Origin: Robiginitalea sp. SC105
GTDB taxonomy: Bacteria > Bacteroidota > Bacteroidia > Flavobacteriales > Flavobacteriaceae
Assembly: GCF_014243345.1 (NCBI RefSeq)
Contig: NZ_JACLZF010000002.1
Coordinates: 1,302,001-1,366,000, forward strand
Reading direction: 5' to 3'
Length of the DNA: 64,000 nucleotides
Shown here: positions 26,379 through 35,046 of the stretch, in pieces
How positions within the stretch are numbered: position 1 is the first letter of the stretch
How the letters are laid out: every line of letters begins with the position of its first letter
Translations under genes and position numbers: made by a program
Notes under the pieces: model-generated
What the model was told of the DNA's origin: nothing
The model's input: only the letters and a program-made list of their open reading frames with translations
The model's database searches: none

Positions 26379-26418
26379 GTGATTTCTTTTTCGAATCTTC
26401 TACATTGTACCGGCTCCC

Positions 26419-26450
26419 TTTGGCAGGCGGCTGCGGTATCTCTACTTTTG
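26419..26450 (+). promoter_or_regulatory. Complete Bacteroidota promoter for the acyl-CoA reductase gene
   Basis: TTTG (26419-26422), 20-nt spacer, TACTTTTG (26443-26450). Both elements and the spacing fit the phylum consensus; the ATG lies 39 nt downstream. Confidence 0.7.
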
Positions 26451-26488
26451 CACAAAGGTAATTGCTAAACAGATAGGAGACAAATAGT

Positions 26489-27559
26489 ATGGGACAGCCT
26501 GATACAAGTTACCGGGCCCTTGCAAAGCTGGGGGGCATACTTCGGGATTTTACTGCCGATGAGGGGCCCGCACCCACGCCTGGCAAGGTTTTCGTGGACC
26601 TGGGCGTTGCGGTAGAAAGGGCGCGGGTCCAGAACCCCTGGTTTACCCGGGAAGAGGTCCTGCACGCGCTCAGGCACTGGGGAAAGGTGTTGCAGGAGGA
26701 ATCCCTGTTACAATGGTTCTCAGCCTATCCCGGGAACCCGGGAAAATCAGCTACCGTCGCCCTGATCATGGCGGGGAATGTCCCCCTGGTGGGCTTCCAC
26801 GACCTGGTCTCCGTTTTGATGACCGGCCACCGGGCCCTGGTTAAGACAGCCTCTTCCGATTCGGTCCTCCTCCCAGCCATGCGGGATGTACTGGTGTCTT
26901 TCGACCCCGGGCTGTCCGGTCGGATTGCCTTTGAGACCGGGACGCTCAGCGGGTTTGATGCCGTTATAGCCACAGGGAGCAACAATACGAGCCGGTATTT
27001 TGACTATTATTTTGGGGGCCACCCCCATATCATCCGGAAAAACCGCAACAGCGTGGGGATCCTCACCGGCAATGAGGGGGTTGCTGAACTCGAGGGGCTG
27101 GCAGACGACATCTTCCGGTATTTCGGGATGGGATGCCGCAGCGTTTCCAAAATCTATGTCCCTGAGGGTTATGACTTTGACGGGCTCTTCAATGCCTTCT
27201 TCAGGCACAAACACCGGATTGACCACCACAAATACGCCAACAACTACGATTACAACAAAGCGGTATACCTTATGAGCGGCGCACCCATGCTCGACAATGG
27301 CTTCCTCCTCGTCAAGGAGGACGGCGGGCTGGGTTCGCCCATCGGCACGCTGTTTTACGAAACCTACAGCTCCCCGGAGGCTTTGCGGGAGCACCTTGCC
27401 GGCCTGTCCGAAGACCTGCAATGCATCGTGGGGCCAAAGGATATCCCCGGGGCCATCCCATTTGGCGCATCCCAGCAACCCGCCCTGGATGCCTATGCCG
27501 ACAATGTGGATACAGTAGCTTTCCTGCAATCCGTCACCGCTGATCAATCAGTCCCTTAA
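26489..27559 (+). CDS. Acyl-CoA reductase (LuxC-like)
   Basis: 356 residues of the LuxC/aldehyde dehydrogenase superfamily, which reduces acyl-CoA or acyl thioesters to aldehydes. Visible are AGNVPLVGFHDLVSVLMTGH (cofactor-binding region), FETGTLSGFDAVIATGSNNT, the likely catalytic Cys in YFGMGCRSVSKIYVPEGYD, and HKYANNYDYNKAVYL. The substrate in flavobacteria is not established. It precedes serC by 50 nt, but serC has its own promoter element. Confidence 0.9.
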   Translation: MGQPDTSYRALAKLGGILRDFTADEGPAPTPGKVFVDLGVAVERARVQNPWFTREEVLHALRHWGKVLQEESLLQWFSAYPGNPGKSATVALIMAGNVPLVGFHDLVSVLMTGHRALVKTASSDSVLLPAMRDVLVSFDPGLSGRIAFETGTLSGFDAVIATGSNNTSRYFDYYFGGHPHIIRKNRNSVGILTGNEGVAELEGLADDIFRYFGMGCRSVSKIYVPEGYDFDGLFNAFFRHKHRIDHHKYANNYDYNKAVYLMSGAPMLDNGFLLVKEDGGLGSPIGTLFYETYSSPEALREHLAGLSEDLQCIVGPKDIPGAIPFGASQQPALDAYADNVDTVAFLQSVTADQSVP

Positions 27560-27564
27560 TTGTT

Positions 27565-27572
27565 TATTTTTG
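27565..27572 (+). promoter_or_regulatory. -7 promoter element for serC
   Basis: TATTTTTG fits TAnnTTTG, 37 nt before the serC ATG. No clear -33. Confidence 0.45.
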
Positions 27573-27609
27573 CCGGGAACATAATTCCCCTACCGGAAAA
27601 TCCTTTTTG

Positions 27610-28674
27610 ATGAAAAAACATAATTTCAGTGCCGGCCCGTGCATCCTGCCGGAAGTTGTATTAAAGAAAGCTGCCGCATCGGTTGTGGAACTCGACGGCT
27701 CCGGCCTCTCCCTGATCGAAATATCCCATAGGAGTGCTGCTTTTGTCGAAATCATGGAAAAGGCCCGGAACCTGGTCCTCGAATTGATGGGGCTTTCCGG
27801 CAAAGGCTATGAGGCCCTCTTCCTGCAGGGGGGCGCCAGCCTGGAATTCCTGATGGTGGCCATGAACCTGCTGGAGAAACGGGCGGGATATGTCAACACG
27901 GGTACCTGGAGCGACAAGGCCATCAAGGAAGCCCGGTTGTTCGGGGAAGTGCTGGAACTTGCCTCCTCCAAGGAAACAGGGTTTAAAAACATCCCCAAGG
28001 GTTACAATATACCCAAAGGGCTGGATTATCTGCACCTGACCACCAACAATACGATCTTCGGCACGCAGTTCCAGGCATTTCCGGAAACGGATGCCCCCCT
28101 GGTTGCCGATATGAGTTCAGATATCTTCTCCCGCAAACTCGATTATTCCCGCTTTGACCTGATTTATGCCGGAGCCCAAAAGAACATGGGCCCGGCTGGG
28201 ACCACCCTGGTCGTAGTAAAGTCCGATATCCTGGGAAAGGTCAGCCGGAAGATCCCCTCCATGCTCGATTACCAGGTGCATATTTCAAAGGAAAGCATGT
28301 TCAATACGCCCCCGGTGTTCGCGGTCTACACTTCCCTGCTGACCCTGGAATGGCTGCGGGACCTCGGTGGAATTGCCGCCATCGATGAGATCAACGCAAA
28401 AAAGGCGAAACTCCTGTACTCGGAGATCGACCTGAATCCTTTGTTCGAGGGGTATGCGGCCAAAGAGGACCGTTCTGCAATGAATGCCACCTTCAACCTT
28501 ACGGAACCGAAGCTAAAGGAGACGTTTGAAAAGATGTGGAAGGAAGCCGGGATAAATGGCCTCAATGGCCACCGCTCCGTAGGGGGGTACCGGGCCTCCA
28601 TGTACAATGCGCTGCCCCTGGAAAGCGTGGGCGTCCTGGTGGATGTAATGAGCGACCTGGAACGGAAAGCGTGA
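27610..28674 (+). CDS. serC: Phosphoserine aminotransferase
   Basis: PLP enzyme of serine (and pyridoxal phosphate) synthesis: 3-phosphohydroxypyruvate plus glutamate to phosphoserine. 354 residues: HNFSAGPCILPEVVLKKAA start, LFLQGGASLEFLMV phosphate-binding loop, and the PLP Lys in DLIYAGAQKNMGPAG. The C-terminal HRSVGGYRASMYNALP is typical. ATG at 27610 is taken over an overlapping TTG at 27607. Followed by serA. Confidence 0.95.
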   Translation: MKKHNFSAGPCILPEVVLKKAAASVVELDGSGLSLIEISHRSAAFVEIMEKARNLVLELMGLSGKGYEALFLQGGASLEFLMVAMNLLEKRAGYVNTGTWSDKAIKEARLFGEVLELASSKETGFKNIPKGYNIPKGLDYLHLTTNNTIFGTQFQAFPETDAPLVADMSSDIFSRKLDYSRFDLIYAGAQKNMGPAGTTLVVVKSDILGKVSRKIPSMLDYQVHISKESMFNTPPVFAVYTSLLTLEWLRDLGGIAAIDEINAKKAKLLYSEIDLNPLFEGYAAKEDRSAMNATFNLTEPKLKETFEKMWKEAGINGLNGHRSVGGYRASMYNALPLESVGVLVDVMSDLERKA

Positions 28675-28711
28675 GGCGCCCCGGTCCGAAATATCAAAAA
28701 TCCCATATTAT

Positions 28712-29674
28712 ATGATGCGTGTACTGGCCAATGACGGCCTGGCCGGACCAGCCGTCGCCTACCTGGAACAGGCAGGATTCGAGGTGCTTACCACCCGGGT
28801 TGCCGCCGAGCAACTGGCCCCTTTCCTGAAAAGGGAAAAAATCCGGGCACTGCTGGTGCGTTCGGCCACACAGGTAGGCAGGGAGCTGATCGATGCCTGC
28901 CCGGATTTACTGCTGATCGGCAGGGCCGGTGTGGGCATGGATAACATCGATGTGGCCCACGCCCGAAAGAAAGGCCTGCACGTGATCAACACCCCGAATG
29001 CCTCCGCCAATTCGGTAGCGGAATTGGTTTTTGCTCACCTGCTTGGGGGGACCCGGCACCTGCACGAATCCAACCGGAACATGCCCCTGGAAGGCGACAC
29101 GAATTTTCGCTCATTGAAGAAATCCTTTAGTTCAGGCAGGGAACTCCGCGGTAAAATACTGGGCATCATCGGGTTTGGCGGCATAGGCGAAGCGGTGGCG
29201 CGGATCGGCCTCGGGCTTGGCATGGAGGTTTGCTTCCACGATACGCACCGGGACCGGGCCACCCTCACCCTGGAGTTTGCAGGGGGAGCGGAATACGACC
29301 TGGAGATCAGCGGGTACGGTTTGGAGGAACTCCTGTCTCGGTCCGACTTTGTAACCCTGCATGTCCCCGCCCAGGAAAAACCGGTGATCGGCAAAAGGGA
29401 AATCGGCCTGATGCCCAGGGGTTCGGCCCTGATCAATACCTCCAGGGGGGGCGTGGTCGATGAGCAGGCCCTGTTGGAAGCCCTCGATTCAGGCCACCTC
29501 CGGTTTGCCGGCCTGGATGTGTTTGAATCGGAGCCCCAACCCGGGATCCGCCTGCTCATGAACCCGGACGTTTCCCTGAGCCCGCACATTGGCGGGTCCA
29601 CCCTGGAAGCACAGGAGCGAATCGGCATGTCCCTGGCCAAACAGGTAGCTTCCCTGCTGAAAAAAGTTAACTGA
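28712..29674 (+). CDS. serA: D-3-phosphoglycerate dehydrogenase (short form)
   Basis: First step of serine synthesis. 320 residues, the short type without ACT regulatory domain. Rossmann motif GIIGFGGIGEAVARIGLGLG, catalytic Arg in LINTSRGGVVDEQALL, Glu in the DVFESEPQP segment and His in SPHIGGSTLEAQ. Adjacent to serC, which supports SerA over other D-2-hydroxyacid dehydrogenases. Loss of the ACT domain suggests no serine feedback at this enzyme. Confidence 0.92.
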   Translation: MMRVLANDGLAGPAVAYLEQAGFEVLTTRVAAEQLAPFLKREKIRALLVRSATQVGRELIDACPDLLLIGRAGVGMDNIDVAHARKKGLHVINTPNASANSVAELVFAHLLGGTRHLHESNRNMPLEGDTNFRSLKKSFSSGRELRGKILGIIGFGGIGEAVARIGLGLGMEVCFHDTHRDRATLTLEFAGGAEYDLEISGYGLEELLSRSDFVTLHVPAQEKPVIGKREIGLMPRGSALINTSRGGVVDEQALLEALDSGHLRFAGLDVFESEPQPGIRLLMNPDVSLSPHIGGSTLEAQERIGMSLAKQVASLLKKVN

Positions 29675-29738
29675 GCCTGGAGGATCAGTTGGGTACTTTT
29701 CGTATCTTCCCCCCTTACTTTATTTAAATACAAGACCA

Positions 29739-30374
29739 ATGTCCGGAATTCTGGAATTACTCAACAGCCCAATGGGCAAACAACTGATCGAAGGCATATC
29801 CCAGGAGTCGGGGGAACCCGAGGAGGATACTGCCGATGTGCTCAGCATGGCCATGCCTTTGCTGTTGGGGGCCATGAAAAAGAATGCCTCCTCGCCGGAA
29901 GGTGCCAAAGGGCTCATGGATGCCCTGTCCTCGAAGCACACAGGGGGGATCCTGGAGGATCTGGGCGGACTATTCGGCGGTGGCCTGGACACCAGCGTGA
30001 AACAGGACGGTGCCGGTATCCTCCGGCATGTACTGGGAGGGAAACAGCCGGCAGTGGAAAGCGCACTCAGTCAAAAATCTGGCATGGACCCCGCTGCCAT
30101 TGCCAGCATCCTGCAGATGGCTGCTCCCATCATCCTGGGCTTTCTGGGGCGACAAAAAGCGCAAAGCAACGTCTCAGATGCCGGAGGGCTCAACACGCTG
30201 CTCGGCAGCATGCTGGGGGGACAGCCCCACCGGAACCAGAGCCTGATCGAAAGCCTGATCGATACGGACGGGGATGGCAGTGTTCTGGATGACGTGGCCG
30301 ACATGGTACTGGGCAGTAAACAATCGAAAAAAGGAGGACTGGGCGGCCTGCTCGGGGGTCTTTTTGGAAAATAG
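29739..30374 (+). CDS. DUF937-family protein
   Basis: 211 residues. Repeated Gly/Leu-rich helical motifs (LLNSPMGKQLIEGISQESGE, AMPLLLGAMKKNA, QMAAPIILGFLGRQKAQ) typical of DUF937/YidB-like proteins. Near the C-terminus is DTDGDGSVLDDVADMVLG, which looks like an EF-hand-type Ca2+ loop. No signal peptide. A strong terminator follows, closing the ser cluster. Confidence 0.85.
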   Translation: MSGILELLNSPMGKQLIEGISQESGEPEEDTADVLSMAMPLLLGAMKKNASSPEGAKGLMDALSSKHTGGILEDLGGLFGGGLDTSVKQDGAGILRHVLGGKQPAVESALSQKSGMDPAAIASILQMAAPIILGFLGRQKAQSNVSDAGGLNTLLGSMLGGQPHRNQSLIESLIDTDGDGSVLDDVADMVLGSKQSKKGGLGGLLGGLFGK

Positions 30375-30400
30375 CCCTGCCTTTAGGAAATTTTAACGGG

Positions 30401-30428
30401 ACCGCCGGAATACCTCCGGCGGTTTTTT
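30401..30428 (+). terminator. Rho-independent terminator after the DUF937 gene
   Basis: Perfect 9-bp stem ACCGCCGGA / TCCGGCGGT, 5-nt loop, T6 tail. Confidence 0.92.
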
Positions 30429-30452
30429 GTTATCTTCTACTAAAACGCCCAT

Positions 30453-30905
30453 ATGAAATTGATTATACAATCACTTGCGATTGGCCTGTTCATTGTATTG
30501 ATTGCCAGCTGTTCCGCTCAGGATGGAATTTCTCTTAAGCCTGAAGAAAGGGAGGTCTTCTCCCAAACCGAACCAGACAGCGTCCGGATCGCGGATACCG
30601 AATCCAAATACGAGATCATCATTATCGAGCCGGGGTTTTACAACTGGCTGGTCAGCATTGCAAAACCGGAGGGCTATTATTCCCAGACATATCTCGAAAA
30701 CCGCAACCAACTCTATGTCACCAACTGGAACCAAAGGGCCCTGCAGCCTGCAGACTTTGGAGGGGGTGACCTGTATATTTTCCCGATAGACTACGACCCG
30801 CAGGTAGACTATGGCTATGAGGTGAATTATAAACTATTCAACTACTTTATCTACTTCCAGCGGAAGTACAAACAGCGGCTGGGCCCATGGTTGCCCAGGA
30901 TATAA
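30453..30905 (+). CDS. DUF6146-family lipoprotein
   Basis: 150 residues. A lipoprotein signal peptide (LAIGLFIVLIASCSAQ) has the lipidated Cys at residue 20. The mature part carries IIIEPGFYNWLVSIAKPEGY, the YVTNWNQRA segment and a strongly aromatic, basic end (YKLFNYFIYFQRKYKQRLGP), matching the flavobacterial DUF6146 family from memory. Function unknown. A small membrane protein follows. Confidence 0.8.
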   Translation: MKLIIQSLAIGLFIVLIASCSAQDGISLKPEEREVFSQTEPDSVRIADTESKYEIIIIEPGFYNWLVSIAKPEGYYSQTYLENRNQLYVTNWNQRALQPADFGGGDLYIFPIDYDPQVDYGYEVNYKLFNYFIYFQRKYKQRLGPWLPRI

Positions 30906-30909
30906 TAAT

Positions 30910-30917
30910 TATCTTTG
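30910..30917 (+). promoter_or_regulatory. -7 promoter element for the DUF6787-like gene
   Basis: TATCTTTG, the commonest form of the element in this window; ATG 19 nt downstream. Confidence 0.5.
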
Positions 30918-30935
30918 CGGCCATTTCCATTGGGC

Positions 30936-31253
30936 ATGAAAAAATTAAAGCAGCGTTGGGGAATTGCATCCAACTTTCAGTTGGCAGTGATTTTATTCGT
31001 TTTCGCAATTACCGGGTCGGCATCGGTCTGGGTGGCAAAACCTTTTCTTCACTGGATTGGCCTGGATGCCCTAAGGGATGGCAGCGGGGCCTGGCAACCC
31101 GTGGCATACTGGATATTGCGGCTGCTGCTGATTTTTCCCTTCTACCAGGTATTGCTGGTTGCTTTCGGCTGGCTTTTCGGCCAGTTCCGGTTTTTCTGGA
31201 ATTTCGAGAAAAAGATGCTTACCCGCCTCGGCCTGGGATTTCTGATATCCTGA
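30936..31253 (+). CDS. Small membrane protein, DUF6787-like
   Basis: 105 residues with two membrane segments: FQLAVILFVFAITGSASVWV and a second pair of hydrophobic stretches around ILRLLLIFPFYQVLLVAFGW, then the conserved amphipathic end GQFRFFWNFEKKMLTRLG. I choose the ATG at 30936 (MKKLKQRWG) over one 21 nt upstream because the latter overlaps the -7 to +1 region. Commonly found beside the DUF6146 gene. Function unknown. Confidence 0.72.
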   Translation: MKKLKQRWGIASNFQLAVILFVFAITGSASVWVAKPFLHWIGLDALRDGSGAWQPVAYWILRLLLIFPFYQVLLVAFGWLFGQFRFFWNFEKKMLTRLGLGFLIS

Positions 31254-31375
31254 AAAGCGCGCAGTCTTCCGGCACGAAAATTTCGGACAGGGAGCAGGTC
31301 GCGATCCTTCCAGGCGGGAACCCCCGGATCAGGAAATTATGAATTCATTAACAGGATGGATTCCCGCTACTTAGT

Positions 31376-31383
31376 TAAATTTG
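31376..31383 (+). promoter_or_regulatory. -7 promoter element of the TonB receptor locus
   Basis: TAAATTTG ends only 7 nt before the ATG at 31391, so the transcript would be leaderless or nearly so. A perfect ATGAATTCAT palindrome sits upstream at 31339-31348. Confidence 0.45.
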
Positions 31384-31390
31384 CTGCACA

Positions 31391-31693
31391 ATGAACAGGC
31401 TTAGATATTCCATTTCGTTACTATTTCTGGGGATTCTGGTGGTTGCCCAGATTTCGGCCGTTCATGTTTTCTCCCACGAGGACGCAAATGCAACCTCAGT
31501 TCAGGAATGTTCATGGTGTAAAATGATCGTGTTGGGCCAACAGGTTGCATTCGACGGCCCGGAGGAACAAGTGCTTCAGCCCTTCGTTCCCATCCCCTTC
31601 CAGGGAAATGAACTGACTGGGGTAAATGACTCAGGCGTCCTGCAGTTCCTTCAATTCTCCTTTTTCTCGAGGCCTCCCCCATCAATGTGCTAG
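31391..31693 (+). CDS. Small exported Cys/His protein of a TonB receptor locus
   Basis: 100 residues. A signal peptide (YSISLLFLGILVVAQISA) is followed by HVFSHEDANA and ECSWCKMIVLG, giving two His and two Cys close together, a plausible metal site. The remainder is a Phe/Pro-rich tail ending in Cys. Similar small proteins with His and Cys precede TonB-dependent receptors in Bacteroidota metal-uptake loci. Whether the metal is zinc or copper cannot be told. The TonB receptor follows after 54 nt containing a palindrome. Confidence 0.7.
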   Translation: MNRLRYSISLLFLGILVVAQISAVHVFSHEDANATSVQECSWCKMIVLGQQVAFDGPEEQVLQPFVPIPFQGNELTGVNDSGVLQFLQFSFFSRPPPSMC

Positions 31694-31706
31694 ATCGTCT
31701 TTTTTA

Positions 31707-31725
31707 TGCTGTAATAATTGCAGCA
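31707..31725. promoter_or_regulatory. 19-bp palindrome upstream of the TonB receptor
   Basis: TGCTGTAAT-A-ATTGCAGCA is a 9-1-9 inverted repeat with one mismatch, preceded by T6. Form and position suggest a Fur/Zur-type operator or an intercistronic hairpin; neither is proven. Confidence 0.45.
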
Positions 31726-31747
31726 ATGACCTAGTTCACAATGATTT

Positions 31748-34153
31748 ATGAGAAATATATTTTTAGTCTTCCTGATTCTTGCTTTGGGACTTCCGACGGG
31801 TGTGTCCTCCCAGGATTGTCGTTTGGCGCTGCAGGGTTCCGTTATCGATTTTCACGATAAAAGCCCGCTTGTTGGTGCTACCCTGGTGCTACTCAACACG
31901 GATAAGGCCACGGTATCCGATATCGACGGCACTTACCGTTTCACAGGGCTTTGCCCCGGTGACTACGAGATAGAAATTTCCCATCCGGAATGCCGCACCA
32001 CCCTCTACCCGCTGACCTTGTCGTCAGACACCAACTTCGATTTCAAACTCGAGCACCACGTAGAACTCCTGGAAGAGGTAGATGTGATCGGGGATGCGAT
32101 CATGGATAAAACAAATTCCGCCCAGGAGGTCACCCTGGAAAAGAATGTGCTGGAACGCTTCAGTTCCGCTTCCTTGGGCGACGCCCTCAAGGAATTAAAT
32201 GGGGTATCCTCCCTGAATACCGGTGCCAATATTGTTAAACCGGTTATTCACGGGTTAAATGGCAGCCGTGTGCTTATCCTGAACGACGGGGTACGGATGC
32301 AGGACATGGAATGGGGGGACGAACACGCCCCGAACGTAGACATTAATGCTGCAGGGTCCGTCTCTGTCATTAAGGGTGCGTCGGCCCTGCAGTTTGGTGG
32401 CGATGCCATCGGGGGCGTCGTGGTGATGGAACCCGAACGCGTCCGTGCCACCGATAGCCTGTACGGCCAAACCCTACTCAGCGGGGTAACCAATGGCAGG
32501 GGGGGCACCCTGGCCTCTTCCCTGACGCGGAGTTTCGAAAGTGGCTGGTTCGTGCGCGGGCAGGGGTCGTTGAAAATCCTCGGGGACCAGGAGGCCCCTG
32601 ACTATGTGCTGTCAAATACCGGGATGCGGGAACGGGCAGGCTATTTTCAATTCGGGAATCAGCAGTTGGAGTGGGGGTTCAATGCGCGTTATTCCATTTA
32701 CCAATCGGATATCGCCATTCTCAGGGCCTCCCACATCGGTAATGTGGACGACCTGATCCGCAGTATCAACAGCGGGCAGCCATTGATAATCAGGCCCTTT
32801 ACCTATGATCTTGATTCGCCCCGGCAGGAAGTCACCCACCACCTGGGCAAAGTCGAATTTTACCGGAGGTTCGAAGGGGTTGGCAAATGGCAGCTGCAAT
32901 ACGATTTTCAGGACAACCGCAGGTTTGAATACGACGTACGTGTAGGTGATGACCGGGGCACGCCATCCATCGACCTGAACCTGACAACCCATACCTTCTC
33001 AACGGATTTCAAATGGGATGCCAGCACGCGGTATGAGCTGCACACAGGTCTGGTGATGCGCTACCAGGACAACTTTGCGAATCCCGCCACCGGGGTGCGC
33101 CGGCTTATTCCGGATTATGAAAAGTACGACCTGGGTGGGTTTCTGATTGGCGAATTGCGGCTAAACAGCAAATGGATCCTGGACAGTGGGGTCCGATACG
33201 ATTTTTCGAGGATCGATGCACAAAAATTCTATCAGAACTCCCGTTGGGAAGAAAGGGGTTATGATGAGGATTTCCAGCAATTCGTAAAAGAGGACCTTGG
33301 GACGCAATTGCTGACAAACCCCGTGTTTGATTACCACAACATCTCCCTTTCCGTGGGAACGAAATACGACTGGGACCTGCGTCATTCGCTGCGAATCAAT
33401 TATGCACTTTCCCAGCGGGCACCGAACCCGTCCGAACTTTTCAGCGACGGACTGCACCATTCGGCGGCCCGTATCGAACTGGGCGACCTCCGGATCGGGA
33501 GCGAAAGTTCGCATAAATTTGCTGCTTCCTTTGAATACCGTAAGGATGACTGGGGGCTCCTCCTCGAGCCCTATGCCAATTTTATCAACGATTTTATCCT
33601 GCTGGAACCCACCGGGGTGGAATTCACCATCCGTGGTGCCTTTCCCGTTTGGGAATACCGGTCCACCAACGCATACCTCCTGGGGATGGACGGATCGGGC
33701 TACGTGAACTGGTCTGACTCCTTCCGGAGCGACCTCGGATTTGCCATGGTCAAGGGAAAGGACACTTCAAGGGACCAGGCCCTGATCAATATCCCCCCTG
33801 CTAATTTCTGGCACCGGCTGAATTTCTTCAGGGACGACTGGAATGGGTTTGAATTTTCGGTGCGGGGCGACTGGGTCCTGCGGCAAAACGAATTCCCCCC
33901 CAACATCTTCGTGTTTTCTCCGGAGCAACAGCAGGAGGTGCTTCTTGAAATCAATACGCCTCCCCGGGGCTACCTGATTTTTGGGTTTCGGACACAGATG
34001 GAGTTTGACCTTGGAAATGCCTCCCTGCTAACGACCTCATTGTCCGCCAGCAATATTTTTAACAGCCGGTACCGCGATTACCTGAATCGCCAACGATTTT
34101 TTGCCGACAATGTCGGCCGGAATATTATGCTCCAGGTCAAATTGAATTATTAA
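31748..34153 (+). CDS. TonB-dependent outer-membrane receptor
   Basis: 801 residues. Signal peptide, CarboxypepD_reg-like domain (residues about 24-105, including DFHDKSPLVGATLVLLNTDK), plug domain (LGDALKELNGVSSLNTGANI to about 230) and a 22-strand barrel ending in the outer-membrane sorting signal RNIMLQVKLNY with terminal aromatic. A short acidic TonB-box-like stretch lies around LLEEVDVIGDAIMD. The substrate is probably a metal or metallophore because of the small Cys/His protein upstream, but this is inference. A lipoprotein gene follows after 25 nt. Confidence 0.93.
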   Translation: MRNIFLVFLILALGLPTGVSSQDCRLALQGSVIDFHDKSPLVGATLVLLNTDKATVSDIDGTYRFTGLCPGDYEIEISHPECRTTLYPLTLSSDTNFDFKLEHHVELLEEVDVIGDAIMDKTNSAQEVTLEKNVLERFSSASLGDALKELNGVSSLNTGANIVKPVIHGLNGSRVLILNDGVRMQDMEWGDEHAPNVDINAAGSVSVIKGASALQFGGDAIGGVVVMEPERVRATDSLYGQTLLSGVTNGRGGTLASSLTRSFESGWFVRGQGSLKILGDQEAPDYVLSNTGMRERAGYFQFGNQQLEWGFNARYSIYQSDIAILRASHIGNVDDLIRSINSGQPLIIRPFTYDLDSPRQEVTHHLGKVEFYRRFEGVGKWQLQYDFQDNRRFEYDVRVGDDRGTPSIDLNLTTHTFSTDFKWDASTRYELHTGLVMRYQDNFANPATGVRRLIPDYEKYDLGGFLIGELRLNSKWILDSGVRYDFSRIDAQKFYQNSRWEERGYDEDFQQFVKEDLGTQLLTNPVFDYHNISLSVGTKYDWDLRHSLRINYALSQRAPNPSELFSDGLHHSAARIELGDLRIGSESSHKFAASFEYRKDDWGLLLEPYANFINDFILLEPTGVEFTIRGAFPVWEYRSTNAYLLGMDGSGYVNWSDSFRSDLGFAMVKGKDTSRDQALINIPPANFWHRLNFFRDDWNGFEFSVRGDWVLRQNEFPPNIFVFSPEQQQEVLLEINTPPRGYLIFGFRTQMEFDLGNASLLTTSLSASNIFNSRYRDYLNRQRFFADNVGRNIMLQVKLNY

Positions 34154-34178
34154 CGCAAATTTTTAATCCCTTTTAATC

Positions 34179-34733
34179 ATGAAAAAGATTCAATCCATTG
34201 TTTTGTTACTAGCGATCTCCTTGTTCCTTTCTTCTTGTTCAAATGATGATGGTGCTCCGGAACCCGTCAATGAAGAAGAGATCATCACTACGGTAACGGT
34301 TACTCTTGTCCCGCAGGGAGGGGGCAGTACAATTGTTCTTGAATCCAGGGATCTCGATGGTGACGGGCCCAATGCGCCCGAGGTTACCGCATCCGGAAAC
34401 CTGGCGGCAAATGCGGTTTACGACGGTTCCATCGTTTTGCTCAATGAAACCGAAACACCTGCTGAAAACATCACCACCGAAGTAGCGGCAGAAGCCGCTG
34501 AGCACCAGTTTATCTTCGGCACCTCCGGAAGTATTGCATCCGTTTCCTATGCGGACCAGGACGAAAACGGAAACCCCGTAGGGATTTTATTCGAACTGGC
34601 AACGGGTGTGGCGGGGAATGGCACCTTATCGGTTACCCTGCGCCATGAGCCATTGAAACCCAACGACGGAACGCTTGCAGGTGCAGGAGGGGAAACCGAT
34701 GTGGCGCAAACCTTTGCCGTAACTGTAGAATAG
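34179..34733 (+). CDS. Lipoprotein of the TonB receptor locus
   Basis: 184 residues. A lipoprotein signal peptide (SIVLLLAISLFLSSCSND), lipidated Cys at residue 20, is followed by the SusD/SLE-like acidic start NDDGAPEP. The mature part is a beta-rich domain with an Asp-rich segment (ESRDLDGDGPNAPEV) that may bind Ca2+. Similar proteins directly follow TonB receptors in flavobacteria, annotated as 'type 1 periplasmic binding fold', a label I cannot verify. Likely the outer-leaflet partner of the receptor. Confidence 0.8.
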   Translation: MKKIQSIVLLLAISLFLSSCSNDDGAPEPVNEEEIITTVTVTLVPQGGGSTIVLESRDLDGDGPNAPEVTASGNLAANAVYDGSIVLLNETETPAENITTEVAAEAAEHQFIFGTSGSIASVSYADQDENGNPVGILFELATGVAGNGTLSVTLRHEPLKPNDGTLAGAGGETDVAQTFAVTVE

Positions 34734-34751
34734 GTACCCCCCTACAGCATT

Positions 34752-35033
34752 TTACGATTTGCCCCGTCGGATCAGGTAGGTATAAATCCACATCAGCGTA
34801 AAGGACGGGATGATATCCGTGCCGGGCAACAATTCTTCGGCAAAAGCGATAAACCCTGCGGCCCGGCCGGCAACACCCGCATACAATCGGGTCATCAGCC
34901 AGCCGGCCACGGGTGCCCAGATGAGGTCCAGCGCCGGGCCCAGCCCGGGCAACAGGTAGGAAAGCATGCCGATTCCGTCGAAGAGCAGCCCCAGCAGGAG
35001 TTTGTTCCTTTTTCCTTCCATGAGCGTTTTCAT
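34752..35033 (-). CDS. Small membrane protein of unknown function
   Basis: 93 residues with hydrophobic segments LLLGLLFDGIGMLSYLLPGLGPALDL (split by Pro/Gly), APVAGWLMTRLYAGVAG and PSFTLMWIYTYLI. N-terminal basic residues and the C-terminal RRGKS suggest both ends are cytoplasmic. It lies 13 nt after folE on the same strand and is probably co-transcribed. Family unknown. Confidence 0.7.
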   Translation of the reverse strand: MKTLMEGKRNKLLLGLLFDGIGMLSYLLPGLGPALDLIWAPVAGWLMTRLYAGVAGRAAGFIAFAEELLPGTDIIPSFTLMWIYTYLIRRGKS

Positions 35034-35046
35034 AAGCGGAGGGGAT

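Noticed and set aside
30887-31342. A 151-codon plus-strand frame overlapping the DUF6787-like gene
   Set aside because: The other frame has two clean membrane helices and a promoter; this one lacks such features and starts inside the previous gene.
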